A DNA stretch of 64,000 bases from Caldicellulosiruptor diazotrophicus (GCF_017347585.1 NZ_AP024480.1:1510001-1574000); one strand, 5' to 3'; numbered from the stretch's first letter, positions 9,527 to 20,328 are shown. Numbers and translations are program-made. The notes: generated by a model not told the origin, from the letters alone.

Positions 9527-10759
9527 TTATCTTCCGCCCTCTTTTCTAAGTTTAGCTATAAAAAATCCATCACATTTAAACTCATCAGGGAAAATAGTTG
9601 TTTGGGATACCAATGAAAAATCTTTGTGCTTCTCTAAAAACTCTGTAACCGTTTCTTCATTTTCTCTTCTTGACAGAGTGCATGTAGAATAAAAAAGAAG
9701 TCCTCCTCTTTTTAAGTAACCTGCCGAATTATCAAGTATTCTTACCTGCAGCTCATGAAGATTCTCAATATCCTGATAACTTTTATTCCATTTGATATCA
9801 GGCTTTTTCCTGATTGCACCAAAACCAGTACAAGGAAGGTCGGCAATCACAATATCAAATTTTTCGGTAAAATCAGGATTAAAAATCTCAGCATCATTCT
9901 TTGCAACAATAATATTATTAAATCCAAGACGCAAAATGTTTTCGCGCAAAATATCAAGTTTATGTTCGTTTATATCACATGCAACAATAAACCCATCTAT
10001 AACCTCTGCGCAGTTAAAAGTCTTTCCGCCCGGTGCAGCACACAGGTCTAACACTTTCTTTGCTCTTTCAAAATCTTCTTTATTTAACTTCACAACAAGT
10101 GAGGATGCCAAATCTTGAAAATAAAAATAACCCTTTTTATAAAGTTCTGTTTCCTTTATGTTACCCTTCAAAAGGTAGATTACTTCTTGGTTGTAAAAAT
10201 TGATTTCATACTCAAAACCGTTTTTTTCAAGTTCTTGTATTAAAGTCTTCACGTCTGTCTTCTTAGTATTAATCTTTATACTCTGAGGTGGCTTTGTATT
10301 TAAAAATTCCAAAATCTTTAAAGTCTTTTCAAATCCATAATTCTCCTCAAAATAATCTATTAAAAATCTGGGATAAGATAGCTTTATTGAGATATAACTT
10401 TTATAATCCACATCCTTTATTTTCTCTAATGATTCTCGTATTTGATTTTTGTTTCTGATTATATTCCTTAAAATTGCATTTACAAAAGCTTTTAAATTTG
10501 GACTTATTTTACTTGTAATTTCACATGCCTCGTTCACTGTTGCATACTCTGGAATCTTTTCAAGAAAAAGAAGTTCATATGTGGCGACTCTTAAAATATT
10601 TAATATTCTTTTATCCTTTACTCCTTTTTTGGCAACAAAATTAATATAGTAGTCAATAAGACTTTTGTATCTTAAGACACCATGAACAAGCTCAACAAAC
10701 AGAGCCTTGTCCTTTTCTTTCTTTAACTTTTGATGGAATTTCTCCATTAAAGAGTCCAT
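9527..10759 (-). CDS. rsmB: 16S rRNA m5C967 methyltransferase RsmB (5' end disturbed)
   Basis: SAM-dependent cytosine-5 methyltransferase for 16S rRNA position 967. From the first usable ATG it has 410 residues: NusB-like RNA-binding domain (about 1-120), then a Rossmann methyltransferase with DLCAAPGGKT, the DLPCTGFG motif carrying one conserved Cys, and FYSTCTLSRRENE with the catalytic Cys. The first helix expected in RsmB is missing from this frame. It is encoded just upstream (10802-10823) in a shifted frame reading INTREAAF, separated by a run of five T (minus strand). See the finding on this frameshift. A complete reading would need one base fewer in that run. Confidence 0.92.
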   Translation of the reverse strand: MDSLMEKFHQKLKKEKDKALFVELVHGVLRYKSLIDYYINFVAKKGVKDKRILNILRVATYELLFLEKIPEYATVNEACEITSKISPNLKAFVNAILRNIIRNKNQIRESLEKIKDVDYKSYISIKLSYPRFLIDYFEENYGFEKTLKILEFLNTKPPQSIKINTKKTDVKTLIQELEKNGFEYEINFYNQEVIYLLKGNIKETELYKKGYFYFQDLASSLVVKLNKEDFERAKKVLDLCAAPGGKTFNCAEVIDGFIVACDINEHKLDILRENILRLGFNNIIVAKNDAEIFNPDFTEKFDIVIADLPCTGFGAIRKKPDIKWNKSYQDIENLHELQVRILDNSAGYLKRGGLLFYSTCTLSRRENEETVTEFLEKHKDFSLVSQTTIFPDEFKCDGFFIAKLRKEGGR

Positions 10760-10824
10760 GCCAGAAAACTTTTTCTTTTCAACCTCAAACAGTAGAAGAA
10801 AAGCAGCTTCTCTCGTATTAATCT

Positions 10825-11520
10825 TTAATCATCCCTTCTTCGTTGAACTAAACTAAGATAGTACAAAAGCTGGAGTATAGCAACAGATACCGCTGCAACA
10901 TATGTCATAGCAGCTGCGCTAAGCACTTTCTTTACTGCTATCTCCTCGTCAGGAAGTATAACTCCTGCTACTTTTAACGCATCCACAGCCCTTTTGCTGG
11001 CATTTAATTCAACAGGCAGCGTAATTAATGTAAACACAACTGCCAAGCTAAAAAGCAAAATTCCAAGGTTTATGAATATATCTCCATTTTTTAGCAAAAG
11101 GCCTATCAAAATGAGCGGAAAAGCCAGATTTGACCCTATATTCACAACAGGGACCATGGCAGTTCTAAGAGCAAGCCACGGATATTTTTGGTAGTGCTGA
11201 ATGGCATGGCCTGCCTCATGTGCAGCAACTCCAACTGCAGCAACAGAATTTGAATCAAAAACACCCTGTGATAGTCTGAGCACTCTAAATCGCGGGTCGT
11301 AATGGTCTGTCAAAAGTCCCGGCACATATTCTACTCTGACATCATAAATACCGTTGGACCACAGTATATTTTTGGCGACCTCGGCACCTGTTAACCCTGA
11401 AAATGTTCTGACTCTGGAATACTTTGAAAATACCATCTGGACCCTCATTTGAGCTATTAGAGATATCAAAAATGCAGGAATAGCAAACACAAGATACAAA
11501 GGGTCAAAATAGTAAAACAC
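10825..11520 (-). CDS. Membrane zinc metallopeptidase (YugP-like)
   Basis: Putative neutral zinc metallopeptidase of the YugP family (Pfam Zn_peptidase_2), 231 residues. An N-terminal membrane segment (about 8-25) precedes the catalytic motif HEAGHAIQHYQ near residue 100; two or more hydrophobic segments follow (about 125-165 and 205-225). Substrate unknown. It sits between fmt and rsmB, where related Clostridia often carry this gene. Its stop at 10825 touches the displaced 5' end of rsmB. Confidence 0.9.
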   Translation of the reverse strand: MFYYFDPLYLVFAIPAFLISLIAQMRVQMVFSKYSRVRTFSGLTGAEVAKNILWSNGIYDVRVEYVPGLLTDHYDPRFRVLRLSQGVFDSNSVAAVGVAAHEAGHAIQHYQKYPWLALRTAMVPVVNIGSNLAFPLILIGLLLKNGDIFINLGILLFSLAVVFTLITLPVELNASKRAVDALKVAGVILPDEEIAVKKVLSAAAMTYVAAVSVAILQLLYYLSLVQRRRDD

Positions 11521-11541
11521 TTTTCATCCTCTCCTCTGAAA

Positions 11542-12486
11542 TTAGGCTAAAATATCTCCTCTTTTTATTTTATACCCATTGACAAAGTCTCTTGCACCAA
11601 TCTTTTTCCCACCCTCAAGCTGAAGAAGTTTAAGTCTTATCAGACCATCTCTAACTTTTATTATAATACTGCTGTCATCTATCTCAACTATAGTACCATT
11701 TAGTACATTACTATTAATATTGTTTTCATTATCCTGAACAAGTTCCATATCATGAATCTTCAAAAGTTTTTCTTTAAAAGTTGTAAAAATCCCTGGCCAT
11801 ATCTTAAGAGCTCTAAATCTATTATAGATTTCCTTTGCGCTCATATCCCAGTCAATTTTTCCTTCTTCCTTTTTGATAGGAGGTGCATATGTCGCTCTGC
11901 TGTGATCCTGTTTTACAGGATTTATACTCTCAATATTCTTCAGAACCTCAATTAAAAGCTGACTACCAATTTCTGAAAGTTTTTTAGAAAGTGTTAAAAT
12001 GTCATCATCATTTTCAATTTTAACTTTTTCCTGAAGAAGAATATCTCCTGTATCTAATCCTTCGTCCATTTTCATAATGGTAATACCTGTATATTCCTTG
12101 CCATCCATAAGTACTCTTTGAATTGGTGCAGCTCCTCTGTACTCCGGTAAAAGGGAAGCATGAACATTTAGGCATCCAAATTTAGGTATCTCAAGCACTT
12201 CTTTAGGAAGAATTTTCCCATATGCAACAACTACGATTGTATCAGGATTTATCTCTTTTAGAAATTCAAAAAACTCCTCGTTATTCTTTAGCTTTTCTGG
12301 TTGAACAACTTCTATTCCAACTTTTTGAGCAAACTCCTTGACAGCTGGTGCTGTCAATATTCTTTTTCTCCCAACAGGTTTGTCAGGTTGGGTCACAACA
12401 AGTTTTAAATTGACGAAAGACTCTTGAATAAGCTTTTGCAAAATATCAACTGCAAAATCTGGTGTTCCCATAAATACAATATTCAA
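11542..12486 (-). CDS. fmt: Methionyl-tRNA formyltransferase
   Basis: Adds the formyl group to initiator Met-tRNA using 10-formyl-THF. The 314 residues show the formyltransferase fold with MGTPDFAVDIL at the start, the catalytic region HASLLPEYRGAAPIQ near residue 108-122 and DTGDIL, then a C-terminal OB-like tRNA-binding domain. Its partner deformylase def is immediately upstream, and folD, which makes the cofactor precursor, lies elsewhere in this window. Confidence 0.96.
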   Translation of the reverse strand: MNIVFMGTPDFAVDILQKLIQESFVNLKLVVTQPDKPVGRKRILTAPAVKEFAQKVGIEVVQPEKLKNNEEFFEFLKEINPDTIVVVAYGKILPKEVLEIPKFGCLNVHASLLPEYRGAAPIQRVLMDGKEYTGITIMKMDEGLDTGDILLQEKVKIENDDDILTLSKKLSEIGSQLLIEVLKNIESINPVKQDHSRATYAPPIKKEEGKIDWDMSAKEIYNRFRALKIWPGIFTTFKEKLLKIHDMELVQDNENNINSNVLNGTIVEIDDSSIIIKVRDGLIRLKLLQLEGGKKIGARDFVNGYKIKRGDILA

Positions 12487-12518
12487 ACTTACATTCTCCT
12501 TTCTGAAACTCAGACAAT

Positions 12519-13019
12519 TTATTCTAAATCCATTTTATCTCCTCTTGACCGCCTTTGTTCAATTTCCTCTTCAGAAACAAATCGGATAACTTTGTCAACA
12601 AACAAAATCCCATCAAGATGATCTATCTCATGACACACAGCCCTTGCTAAAAGCCCCTCTGCTTCAAGTCTAAACTCATTTCCGAACCTATCCTGAGCTT
12701 TCACTACCACTTTCTGTGGTCTTTCCACCTCACCCCACACATTTGGAACAGAAAGACATCCTTCTACATCCACAGCACTTCCCTCTACTTGTTCTATTTC
12801 AGGATTGACAAGTTCAATTGCTCCTTCTCCTATATCAATCACAACCGCTCTTTTTAGTACCCCCACCTGGGGCGCTGCAAGACCAATGCCGTTTGCTTCA
12901 TACATGGTATCTTTCATATCGTCAAGAAGCTGGCAAAGTCGCTGGTCAAATTTCTCAACAACCTTCGATTTTTTGCGCAATATCTCATCTTCATATGTTC
13001 TTATTTTTCTCAGTGCCAT
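12519..13019 (-). CDS. def: Peptide deformylase
   Basis: Metallohydrolase that removes the N-formyl group from new proteins. The 166 residues carry all three family motifs: [10 protein letters not shown] (motif 1), EGCLSVP (motif 2, metal Cys) and [13 protein letters not shown] (motif 3, metal His pair and catalytic Glu). It lies between priA and fmt, the standard order. Confidence 0.97.
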   Translation of the reverse strand: MALRKIRTYEDEILRKKSKVVEKFDQRLCQLLDDMKDTMYEANGIGLAAPQVGVLKRAVVIDIGEGAIELVNPEIEQVEGSAVDVEGCLSVPNVWGEVERPQKVVVKAQDRFGNEFRLEAEGLLARAVCHEIDHLDGILFVDKVIRFVSEEEIEQRRSRGDKMDLE

Positions 13020-13047
13020 TTGTCTAAATTTAAACCCTCCTATTTTT

Positions 13048-15234
13048 TTAAAGTGTATCCAAAGGATTTACGTCGATGATAAGCGATGCGTTACTATAAT
13101 TATATCTTTCTTTTATTAGATTTGCTATACTAATCATCTGCCCAGCTCTTTTGAACTTTACCAATATGTGATATCTGTACTGGTTTTCTATTTTAAAGAT
13201 AGGATTTTCACTTGGACCATAAATTTTCATGTCACATTCATTTTCATGCTCCCTGAGCAAAATATATACATGCTCTATCCCCCTTTTTGCCATATTCTGT
13301 TCACTTGCTACTGTAACAAAATTGACTACATAAGAGTACGGTGGATATTCCATCATTTTTCTCAGTCTCATTTCCTGGGCATAAAAGCTTTCATAATCGT
13401 GCTTTGAAGCAAACACAATGCTGTAATCCTCAGGGTTAAAAGTCTGAATTATAACTTTTCCTGGCTTTTCCCTGCCAGACCTACCCGCAACCTGTGTAAG
13501 AAGCTGAAATGTTCTTTCTCTACTTCTAAAATCTGGCATGTTCAAAAGAATATCTGCATCTATCACACCAACCAAGGTCAAGTCAGGGAAATGCAAACCT
13601 TTTGCAATCATCTGCGTACCAACAAGAATATCTGCTTCTTTTTCCCTGAACTTTTTCACAAACTGTTCTGTCGCATCTTTTTTTGAAGTTGTATCACTGT
13701 CCATACGCAAAACCCTTGCATCTTTAAAGTACGCTTTTATCTCTTCCTCTATTTTCTGGGTGCCACTACCATATTGTCTGACATACCTGCTGTTACATTT
13801 TGTACAGACACCTCTATATTCCTCTTTGTACCCGCAATAGTGACATTTCAAATACCCTTCTTTGTGGTATGTAAGTGAAATACTACAGTTTTTACACATA
13901 TAAACATAACCGCACTCACGGCATATGACAATTGGAGAATAACCTCTCCTGTTTAAGAAAAGAAGAATTTGTTCTCCTTTTTTTAGATTATTTTCTATTT
14001 CTGTAAGTAAAAGTCTGCTAAAAATGGACCTATTACCTTCCCCCACTTCTTTTTTCATATCAACAATCAAAACTTCTGGCAGAGTTTTGTTTATTCTATT
14101 TTTTAGTATACATAATGAATATTTTCCTTTCTTTGCATAATAATAATGTTCAATTGATGGAGTTGCAGAGCCAAGTACAATGGGTATATTATTTATTTTA
14201 GCCCTCATCTGGGCAACCTCAACAGCATTTATCCGTGGTGCCTTTTCAGATTTATAGCTTGGTTCATGCTCTTCATCGATAATTATAAGACCAAGGTTCT
14301 TGACAGGTGCAAAAACTGCTGAACGCGGACCAATTACCACAACCGCCTCTTTATTTCTGGCAGCAAGCCAGCTGTTTAGCCTGTCTATACTTTTCATTTT
14401 GCTGTGATATACTAAAACCTTGTTTCCTATTCTACTCTGAACATTTTCTATCATCTGTGGTGTTAGTGAAATTTCTGGTACCATGAAAATTACGCTCTTA
14501 CCTTTTCTAATTGCATGTTGTATTGATCTTATATAAACCTCTGTTTTTCCACTTCCTGTAACTCCAAACAAAAGAATATTTCTGTATCCTCCTTCATCAA
14601 ATGCAGAGATTATACTGTTTACAGCTTTGTGCTGTTCGTCGGTTAAATTAAGTTCTGGCTCTACCAGTAGTAGATTTTTGCCAGTATTTTCTTTTATATT
14701 AAAATTTCTTAAATCATATTCCAAAAAACCTTCCAAAAATAGTTTTACTATTTTTTCTTTATTTTCTTTTACAAGCTTTGAATTTACGCTGACTGGTTTT
14801 TTTAAAATGCTTTCATATAATTTTCTCAAATCATCATCTAAGTTTTTATATCCTCCATTATTCTTTGCACAGACATTATATATCTGTTTGTTGCTCACAA
14901 AAGGAGGTATAACAAGTGACAAAGCCTCACCCAAATTCAACGCATAGTAATTTTTCATTGAAAAAGCAAGTTCTATCTGTTCCTTTGAAACAATTGAAAA
15001 CTTATCAATTACAGCAAGAATACACTTTAACTTATTTTCCTCTATATCAGTAGTTTGCTTTATCCCAACAACAAGCCCTTCTACAATTCTATTTGAAACT
15101 CCAAAGCCTACATACACTCTTTTCCCTATCTCAATGCTATTTTCAAGGTGTGCTGGGACTAAATAATCAAATATCTTATCAACATTGGCGTCCTGGTAGT
15201 TGATACAAACCTGAGCTATCATCTTAAAACTCAA
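13048..15234 (-). CDS. priA: Primosomal protein N' (replication restart helicase PriA)
   Basis: Superfamily-2 helicase that reloads the replisome at stalled forks. The 728 residues show an N-terminal DNA 3'-end-binding domain, Walker [12 protein letters not shown], the DEEH box ([11 protein letters not shown]), two zinc-binding knuckles with eight cysteines (from [10 protein letters not shown] to CTKCNS, about residues 440-485), and helicase motifs V and VI ([20 protein letters not shown]). A second ATG four codons in ([10 protein letters not shown]) is also a possible start. Confidence 0.96.
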   Translation of the reverse strand: MSFKMIAQVCINYQDANVDKIFDYLVPAHLENSIEIGKRVYVGFGVSNRIVEGLVVGIKQTTDIEENKLKCILAVIDKFSIVSKEQIELAFSMKNYYALNLGEALSLVIPPFVSNKQIYNVCAKNNGGYKNLDDDLRKLYESILKKPVSVNSKLVKENKEKIVKLFLEGFLEYDLRNFNIKENTGKNLLLVEPELNLTDEQHKAVNSIISAFDEGGYRNILLFGVTGSGKTEVYIRSIQHAIRKGKSVIFMVPEISLTPQMIENVQSRIGNKVLVYHSKMKSIDRLNSWLAARNKEAVVVIGPRSAVFAPVKNLGLIIIDEEHEPSYKSEKAPRINAVEVAQMRAKINNIPIVLGSATPSIEHYYYAKKGKYSLCILKNRINKTLPEVLIVDMKKEVGEGNRSIFSRLLLTEIENNLKKGEQILLFLNRRGYSPIVICRECGYVYMCKNCSISLTYHKEGYLKCHYCGYKEEYRGVCTKCNSRYVRQYGSGTQKIEEEIKAYFKDARVLRMDSDTTSKKDATEQFVKKFREKEADILVGTQMIAKGLHFPDLTLVGVIDADILLNMPDFRSRERTFQLLTQVAGRSGREKPGKVIIQTFNPEDYSIVFASKHDYESFYAQEMRLRKMMEYPPYSYVVNFVTVASEQNMAKRGIEHVYILLREHENECDMKIYGPSENPIFKIENQYRYHILVKFKRAGQMISIANLIKERYNYSNASLIIDVNPLDTL

Positions 15235-15263
15235 ACTCCATCCATTAAAAATTATTACCTCTG

Positions 15264-16466
15264 CTACATTTTGCAGAGGTAAGTCACTACATGGTCGAAA
15301 ATCCTTTTAGCAACTTCACTTTTGCTCATTTTCGGAAGATTTTCTACCTTTTCTTTTGATATGAGTGTTACAATGTTTGTATCAACATCAAAACCTGCAC
15401 CCTCTTCAAGCACATTGTTTGCAACAATCAAATCAGCATTTTTCTCTTCTAATTTTTTTTGAGAGTTTTCTAATACATTCTCTGTCTCTGCTGAAAACCC
15501 CACAATTATTTGACCTGGTTTTTTATTCTCTCCCACAAACTTTAAGATATCTGGATTTTTGACAAGTTCAATAGTAAGTTCATCCTTTTTTTCCTTTTTA
15601 ATCTTGTTTTGGTTCGTTGTTTTAGGTCTATAATCTGCCACAGCTGCAGAAAAGATCAGTATATCGTACTGCTCGTAAATCTCTTTTACCTTCTGATACA
15701 TCTGAGAAGCTGTTTGCACGTGTATAATTTCTATGTCAGCATAGGTGTTGATACTCACTGGACCTGAGACGACTGTAACTTGAGCTCCTCTTTTGTACGC
15801 CTCTTCAGCCAAAGCATAACCCATTTTGCCAGATGATCTGTTTGAAATAAACCTGATGGGGTCTAAATATTCTCTTGTAGGTCCTGCAGTAATGAGAACT
15901 TTCTTTCCTGCCAAGTCTTGACTGCAAAGATGCTTTTCTATCTCAATCAATATTTTTTGATTTTCTGGATATCTTCCCTTGCCATACACACCGCAAGCCA
16001 AAAACCCTGATTCGGGTTCCACAAAGCTTATCCCCACCGATTTTAGCTTGTGAATATTTTGCTTCACAATAGCATTTTCGAACATATTAGAATTCATTGC
16101 AGGTACAATTAGTACAGGTTTGTCAAATGCCAAAAACGTCGTGGTCAGCAAATCATCAGCAATACCATTTGCAAATTTTCCAATTATATTTGCAGTTGCA
16201 GGAGCCACCACAAGAATATCTGCCCACGTTGTAAGAGAAATATGTTCTATATCGTAAAAATATTCGCTTTCAAAAGTATCAGTATAAACCTTGTTTTGGG
16301 ATAAAGTTTGTAACGTTAAAGGAGTTATAAATTTTTGAGCATTTTTTGTCATTACTACCTTAACGTTTGCTTCATTTTTCTTTAAAAGTCTTATTAGATC
16401 GCATACCTTGTATGCTGCTATCCCACCGCATACTCCTATTAATATGTTTTTATTTTTTAATCTCAT
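15264..16466 (-). CDS. coaBC: Bifunctional phosphopantothenoylcysteine decarboxylase/synthetase
   Basis: Makes 4'-phosphopantetheine from 4'-phosphopantothenate and cysteine in CoA synthesis. The 400 residues form an N-terminal FMN-dependent decarboxylase (CoaC: GVCGGIAAYKVCDLIRLL, PAMNSNMFEN, a Cys in the substrate clamp LACGVYGKGRYPE) and a C-terminal CTP-dependent ligase (CoaB: ITAGPTREYLDPIRFISNR, SSGKMGYALAE). The start overlaps the end of rpoZ by 17 bases, implying translational coupling. Confidence 0.96.
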   Translation of the reverse strand: MRLKNKNILIGVCGGIAAYKVCDLIRLLKKNEANVKVVMTKNAQKFITPLTLQTLSQNKVYTDTFESEYFYDIEHISLTTWADILVVAPATANIIGKFANGIADDLLTTTFLAFDKPVLIVPAMNSNMFENAIVKQNIHKLKSVGISFVEPESGFLACGVYGKGRYPENQKILIEIEKHLCSQDLAGKKVLITAGPTREYLDPIRFISNRSSGKMGYALAEEAYKRGAQVTVVSGPVSINTYADIEIIHVQTASQMYQKVKEIYEQYDILIFSAAVADYRPKTTNQNKIKKEKKDELTIELVKNPDILKFVGENKKPGQIIVGFSAETENVLENSQKKLEEKNADLIVANNVLEEGAGFDVDTNIVTLISKEKVENLPKMSKSEVAKRIFDHVVTYLCKM

Positions 16467-16683
16467 TCTTTTTCACCGGCTTTACGTACTTGTAAGAAAT
16501 CTTCCCAGAAGCAACCTCATTTACTGCCATTGAAACATACTTGTCAAAGTTAAAATTGGTAATGTCAACCTTTTTTTGGGCCTGCTGAAGAAGTTGTCTT
16601 GCTCTTTTTGCAACAAGCACAGAAAGCGTATATTTATTGTCCACATACTTTAAAAGCTCGTCAAGCCCTGGTCGCAAAAGCAT
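16450..16683 (-). CDS. rpoZ: RNA polymerase omega subunit
   Basis: Small RNA polymerase subunit that assists beta' folding. The 77 residues include the conserved helix NKYTLSVLVAKRARQLL. It lies eight bases after gmk and overlaps coaBC, the order gmk-rpoZ-coaBC typical of Bacillota. Confidence 0.93.
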   Translation of the reverse strand: MLLRPGLDELLKYVDNKYTLSVLVAKRARQLLQQAQKKVDITNFNFDKYVSMAVNEVASGKISYKYVKPVKKNEIKK

Positions 16684-16690
16684 CCTTCAT

Positions 16691-17290
16691 TCACTCCTTC
16701 AAAAAACTTTGTATGTCAAACCTCTTACTCTTTAGTTTTTCAACTTCGATAATCTTCTGTATTTTTTCAGCAGCATCCTCCACATTGTCATTTATAACAC
16801 AATAGTCATACTCTGGCACAAGTTTTATCTCACTTTTCGCAATCTCAAGTCTTGCTCTTATTTCATCTTCCGACTCAGTGCCTCTTTTTACAAGTCTTTT
16901 GTAAAGCTCTTTTATGGATGGTGGCAGTAAAAATATCAGTACTGCATCCGAAAATACTTTTTTAATCTGAAGAGCTCCTTTTGTCTCAATTTCCAAAATT
17001 ACATCATATCCTCTTTCCAATGCTTCAAAGACAAAGTCTTTGGGTGTACCATAATAGTTATTGTTATACTCAGCATATTCTAAAAATCTCTCATTTTTAA
17101 TCTCTTCTTCAAATTGCTCGCGCGATACAAAAAAATAATTCACGCCCTCTTTTTCCCCTGGCCTCGGCTTTCTTGTTGTCTTGGAAATTGAAAGCTTAAT
17201 ATTAGGATTTTTCTCAAGAAGTCTTCCAACAACTGTACCCTTCCCAGTCCCTGCAGGCCCTGAAATCACAATCAAAAGTCCATCTCTCAT
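16691..17290 (-). CDS. gmk: Guanylate kinase
   Basis: Phosphorylates GMP to GDP. The 199 residues show the P-loop [17 protein letters not shown], the GMP-binding region [19 protein letters not shown], and the lid region [13 protein letters not shown]. Its start overlaps the stop of remA by four bases (ATGA). Confidence 0.97.
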   Translation of the reverse strand: MRDGLLIVISGPAGTGKGTVVGRLLEKNPNIKLSISKTTRKPRPGEKEGVNYFFVSREQFEEEIKNERFLEYAEYNNNYYGTPKDFVFEALERGYDVILEIETKGALQIKKVFSDAVLIFLLPPSIKELYKRLVKRGTESEDEIRARLEIAKSEIKLVPEYDYCVINDNVEDAAEKIQKIIEVEKLKSKRFDIQSFLKE

Positions 17291-17598
17291 TTTTTGTCAT
17301 CCTCATCCTCAATTTCAATGTCCTCTTCCTCTTCAAACTCTTCTTCAGGTTCTATAATTCTGTGTGCTACAGTCTCTGGCTGAACAGAAGAAAGTATCAC
17401 ATAGTCAGCGTCAGTGATTATAACCGCTCTTGTTCTTCTACCATATGTGGCATCAATGAGCATACCTCTTTCTCTTGCTTCTTGAACTATTCTTTTTATA
17501 GGGGCTGAATCAGGACTAACTATTGCTATCAGCCTGTTCGCTGAAACTATGTTACCAAACCCAATGTTTATCAGTTTTATATTACCGCTACTGCTCAA
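17287..17598 (-). CDS. remA: RemA-family DNA-binding regulator (DUF370)
   Basis: DUF370/RemA protein; in B. subtilis RemA binds DNA repeats and activates biofilm-matrix and osmoprotection genes. The core [20 protein letters not shown] is highly conserved. The frame opens upstream at 17655, but that would overlap yicC by 44 bases. AGAGGTGAG lies six bases before an in-frame TTG at 17598, which gives 103 residues and a normal N-terminus, so I chose it. The protein ends in a strongly acidic tail of roughly 20 residues made mostly of Glu and Asp that the B. subtilis protein lacks. Confidence 0.92.
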   Translation of the reverse strand: MSSSGNIKLINIGFGNIVSANRLIAIVSPDSAPIKRIVQEARERGMLIDATYGRRTRAVIITDADYVILSSVQPETVAHRIIEPEEEFEEEEDIEIEDEDDKK

Positions 17599-17611
17599 AA
17601 CAAACTCACCT

Positions 17612-18493
17612 CTATTCAATATTTTGAACTTGTTCCCGGATTTTTTCAAGCTCATCTTTAAGACTTACAACACATTGAGAAATCTCAAAAATAGTAGACT
17701 TAGCGCCAATTGTATTTGTCTCTCTGTTCATCTCTTGAACTATAAAGTCAAGTTTTTTGCCAATACATCCTCCAACTTCCAAACACTCAGTAAACTGACT
17801 TATATGACTTTTAAGCCTAACAAGCTCTTCTGTTATATCACTCTTGTCAGCAAACAGAGTTATCTCCAGCATAAGTCTGTTTTCATCAATGCTCTTCAAA
17901 TCGAAATATTCACTTACCCGTTTGTAAAGTTTTTCTCTGTAATTTTCAACCAAATCCTTTGAATACTCTTCTATTCTATTCACCAAAGCTTTGATGGTTT
18001 CTAATCTCATCAGAATATCCTTTTTAAGATTTTCACCTTCTGTTTTTTTCATTTTATCTAAATTTCGAAGTGCCTCTTCAATACAATCCAAAAGCTCAGA
18101 TTTTACAGTACCAATGTCAAGTTCTTCAGTCTCAATCACAAGGGCATCTGGAAGTTTTATAAAAGTCGAAAGGCTAAAATCGTCCTGAATTTCTGAAAAG
18201 TTTTCTCTAACCCTATTTATTGCTTCTAAGTACTGCCTCATTATCCCTATGTTAGGAATAATTCTGTAGTCTTTTTCGCTGAAGCTTTTAAAATTAATAT
18301 ATATATCAACCTTTCCGCGGCAAATATATTGTGAAACCATATTTTTTATCTCATTTTCAAACTTGATAAATTCTTTAGGCATCTTCAAGTTTATTTCCAA
18401 ATATCTATGGTTTACACTTTTTATGTCCACGCTGTACTCTCTCTCATTTATTATTCTTTTACATCCACCGTAGCCTGTCATACTTTTAATCAT
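17612..18493 (-). CDS. yicC: YicC/YloC family endoribonuclease
   Basis: YicC-family protein of 293 residues; the E. coli member is an endoribonuclease linked to small-RNA decay. It shows the family start MIKSMTGYG, a middle KLPDALV segment, and the C-terminal stretch [19 protein letters not shown]. It is the first gene of the minus-strand housekeeping unit, divergent from the hydantoinase-like gene. The region before the ATG lacks a strong ribosome binding site. Confidence 0.95.
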   Translation of the reverse strand: MIKSMTGYGGCKRIINEREYSVDIKSVNHRYLEINLKMPKEFIKFENEIKNMVSQYICRGKVDIYINFKSFSEKDYRIIPNIGIMRQYLEAINRVRENFSEIQDDFSLSTFIKLPDALVIETEELDIGTVKSELLDCIEEALRNLDKMKKTEGENLKKDILMRLETIKALVNRIEEYSKDLVENYREKLYKRVSEYFDLKSIDENRLMLEITLFADKSDITEELVRLKSHISQFTECLEVGGCIGKKLDFIVQEMNRETNTIGAKSTIFEISQCVVSLKDELEKIREQVQNIE

Positions 18494-18666
18494 GATAATG
18501 CAACCAATCCTTTCAATGTTATTGTAAAAAAATCTTCATTCGAAGAAAATAAAAACTCTTACTTAACTACTATCTATTTTAAAGTATTTTTACCCATAAA
18601 ATCAAGAAAGGGTTATAATATTAGTTGAAGTAAAATATACTTTTGAAAAGCAAGGTGAAGTTAAAA

Positions 18667-20307
18667 ATGATAATAGGCCTCGATGTTGGTGGTACAACCA
18701 TCGACACAGTGGCAATAGAAAATGGAAAAGTTGTTGCATTTAAAAAATTCGAACGTGGTAGAAGTTTAATAAATTCTGTATTAGAAAGTTTAAACCAGTT
18801 TGTATCTAAAGAGATGATTTCGAACCTTGAAAGAATAACACTCAGTACAACCGTCACCACTAACGCAATAGTTCAAAATAATTTGGATAAGGTTGGAATG
18901 ATAATAGAAAACGGTATTGGAGCAAATCCTGAATTTTTGATGTGTGGCGATATGAATTTCTTTGCAGATGGATATATAAATAACAGAGGTATAGAGGCAA
19001 AACCAGTAAATATCGAAAGCGTAAAGAACGCTTTGCAAAGTTTTAAACGAGAAGGTATAGAAATCTTGGGCATTGTTGGCAAGTTCTCTGTTCGAAATCC
19101 AAAGCATGAACTTGCTATATATGAGGCAGCTAAAGAATACAACTTTAAATTTATATCAGTTGGTTACAAACTTTCTGGCAAACTCAACTTTCCCCGAAGA
19201 GTCTTTTCCACATACCTAAACTGTGCAGTCTACAGTACATTTAACATGTTCTATAAAAGTATTTTAACATTTTCACAAGAAAGAAAAATTCCTCTTGAAA
19301 AGATATTTATTCAAAAGCCAGATGGTGGAATTGTAAATTTGCAAGATATCGAAAACTTTCCGATATTCTCTATTCTCTCAGGCCCAGCTGCATCTGCTCA
19401 AGGCGGATTTGTCTTATCCAATTTTGCAAAAAATGCAATCGTAATTGACATTGGTGGAACAACAACTGACATTGCGTTCTTGTCAGATGGCAATCTTGTT
19501 CTTGAACCATATGGAGCAAAAATCGGAAAGTATCCTACATTGGTAAGAGCAATATATTCACGATCTGTGGGGCTGGGAGCAGAAAGTATTGTTAAAATAG
19601 TAGATGATACAATTAAGATAGGACCAGAAACAAAAAGGTGGCATGAACAGGACAAAAATGAGTTTGCTACTTTGCATGATGTTCTTCAATTTTCAAGTTC
19701 ACACCCTGGAAGTCCTGTAAATGCTCGTTTAAAGTCTTTATCTTCTCAGCTGAATATGAGCCAAGAAGATTTTTGTAAATTGGTGATAAGCAGGGCAGTA
19801 GCAATGATAGAAGAAAAAATGAAAGAGGGAATTGAGTACATCAATAATCTTCCAATTTATACCATAAATAAGCTATTGTACGGAGAGAAATTCGCACCTC
19901 AGAAGATAATTCTAATTGGTGGACCGGCTCAGCTTTTAAAACCTCATTTAGAGAACGAGCTTAAAATAAAAGTTGAAGTTCCAAAACATTACATGGTTGC
20001 AAACGCAATTGGTTGTGCGATTGGCTCAATCTCAAAAGAGTACAACTTAGTTGCAGACACTATCCAGGGCAAGATGGTAATCCCAGAGCTTAATATATAT
20101 CAAAGTATTCCTGCAGATTTTACTATTGACCAGGCAAAGAAGGTTTTAATTGAAAAGGTTTTAGAGTACAGTGAAGCTAAAAATAAAGAGGATGTAGAGA
20201 TTGTGGATGAACACTCTTTTAACATGATAAGAAGTTTTAAATTCTGCGGGAGAATGATTAGAATTAAAGCTCAGCTAAAACCTAAATTTTTAAATTTGAG
20301 AGATTGA
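18667..20307 (+). CDS. Hydantoinase/oxoprolinase-family ATPase
   Basis: HyuA-like protein of the hydantoinase A/5-oxoprolinase/acetone-carboxylase-beta superfamily, 546 residues. It has two ATP-binding phosphate loops of the actin/ASKHA fold: GLDVGGTTIDT at the N-terminus and DIGGTTTDIAFLSDG near residue 262, plus a glycine-rich SGPAASAQGG. No HyuB-like partner subunit is encoded nearby, so the substrate cannot be inferred. A TTG at 18643 is in frame, but AAGGTGA correctly precedes the ATG at 18667. A TATAAT at 18614-18619 may be the -10 of its promoter. It is followed 21 bases later by the deacetylase-family gene, probably in one operon. Confidence 0.88.
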   Translation: MIIGLDVGGTTIDTVAIENGKVVAFKKFERGRSLINSVLESLNQFVSKEMISNLERITLSTTVTTNAIVQNNLDKVGMIIENGIGANPEFLMCGDMNFFADGYINNRGIEAKPVNIESVKNALQSFKREGIEILGIVGKFSVRNPKHELAIYEAAKEYNFKFISVGYKLSGKLNFPRRVFSTYLNCAVYSTFNMFYKSILTFSQERKIPLEKIFIQKPDGGIVNLQDIENFPIFSILSGPAASAQGGFVLSNFAKNAIVIDIGGTTTDIAFLSDGNLVLEPYGAKIGKYPTLVRAIYSRSVGLGAESIVKIVDDTIKIGPETKRWHEQDKNEFATLHDVLQFSSSHPGSPVNARLKSLSSQLNMSQEDFCKLVISRAVAMIEEKMKEGIEYINNLPIYTINKLLYGEKFAPQKIILIGGPAQLLKPHLENELKIKVEVPKHYMVANAIGCAIGSISKEYNLVADTIQGKMVIPELNIYQSIPADFTIDQAKKVLIEKVLEYSEAKNKEDVEIVDEHSFNMIRSFKFCGRMIRIKAQLKPKFLNLRD

Positions 20308-20328
20308 TTTTTTGAGGAGTGAAACAAG

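Noticed and set aside
18494-18642. Possible riboswitch or leader between the divergent yicC and hydantoinase-like genes
   Set aside because: The gap is AT-rich without a stable fold; only a TATAAT-like box is visible.
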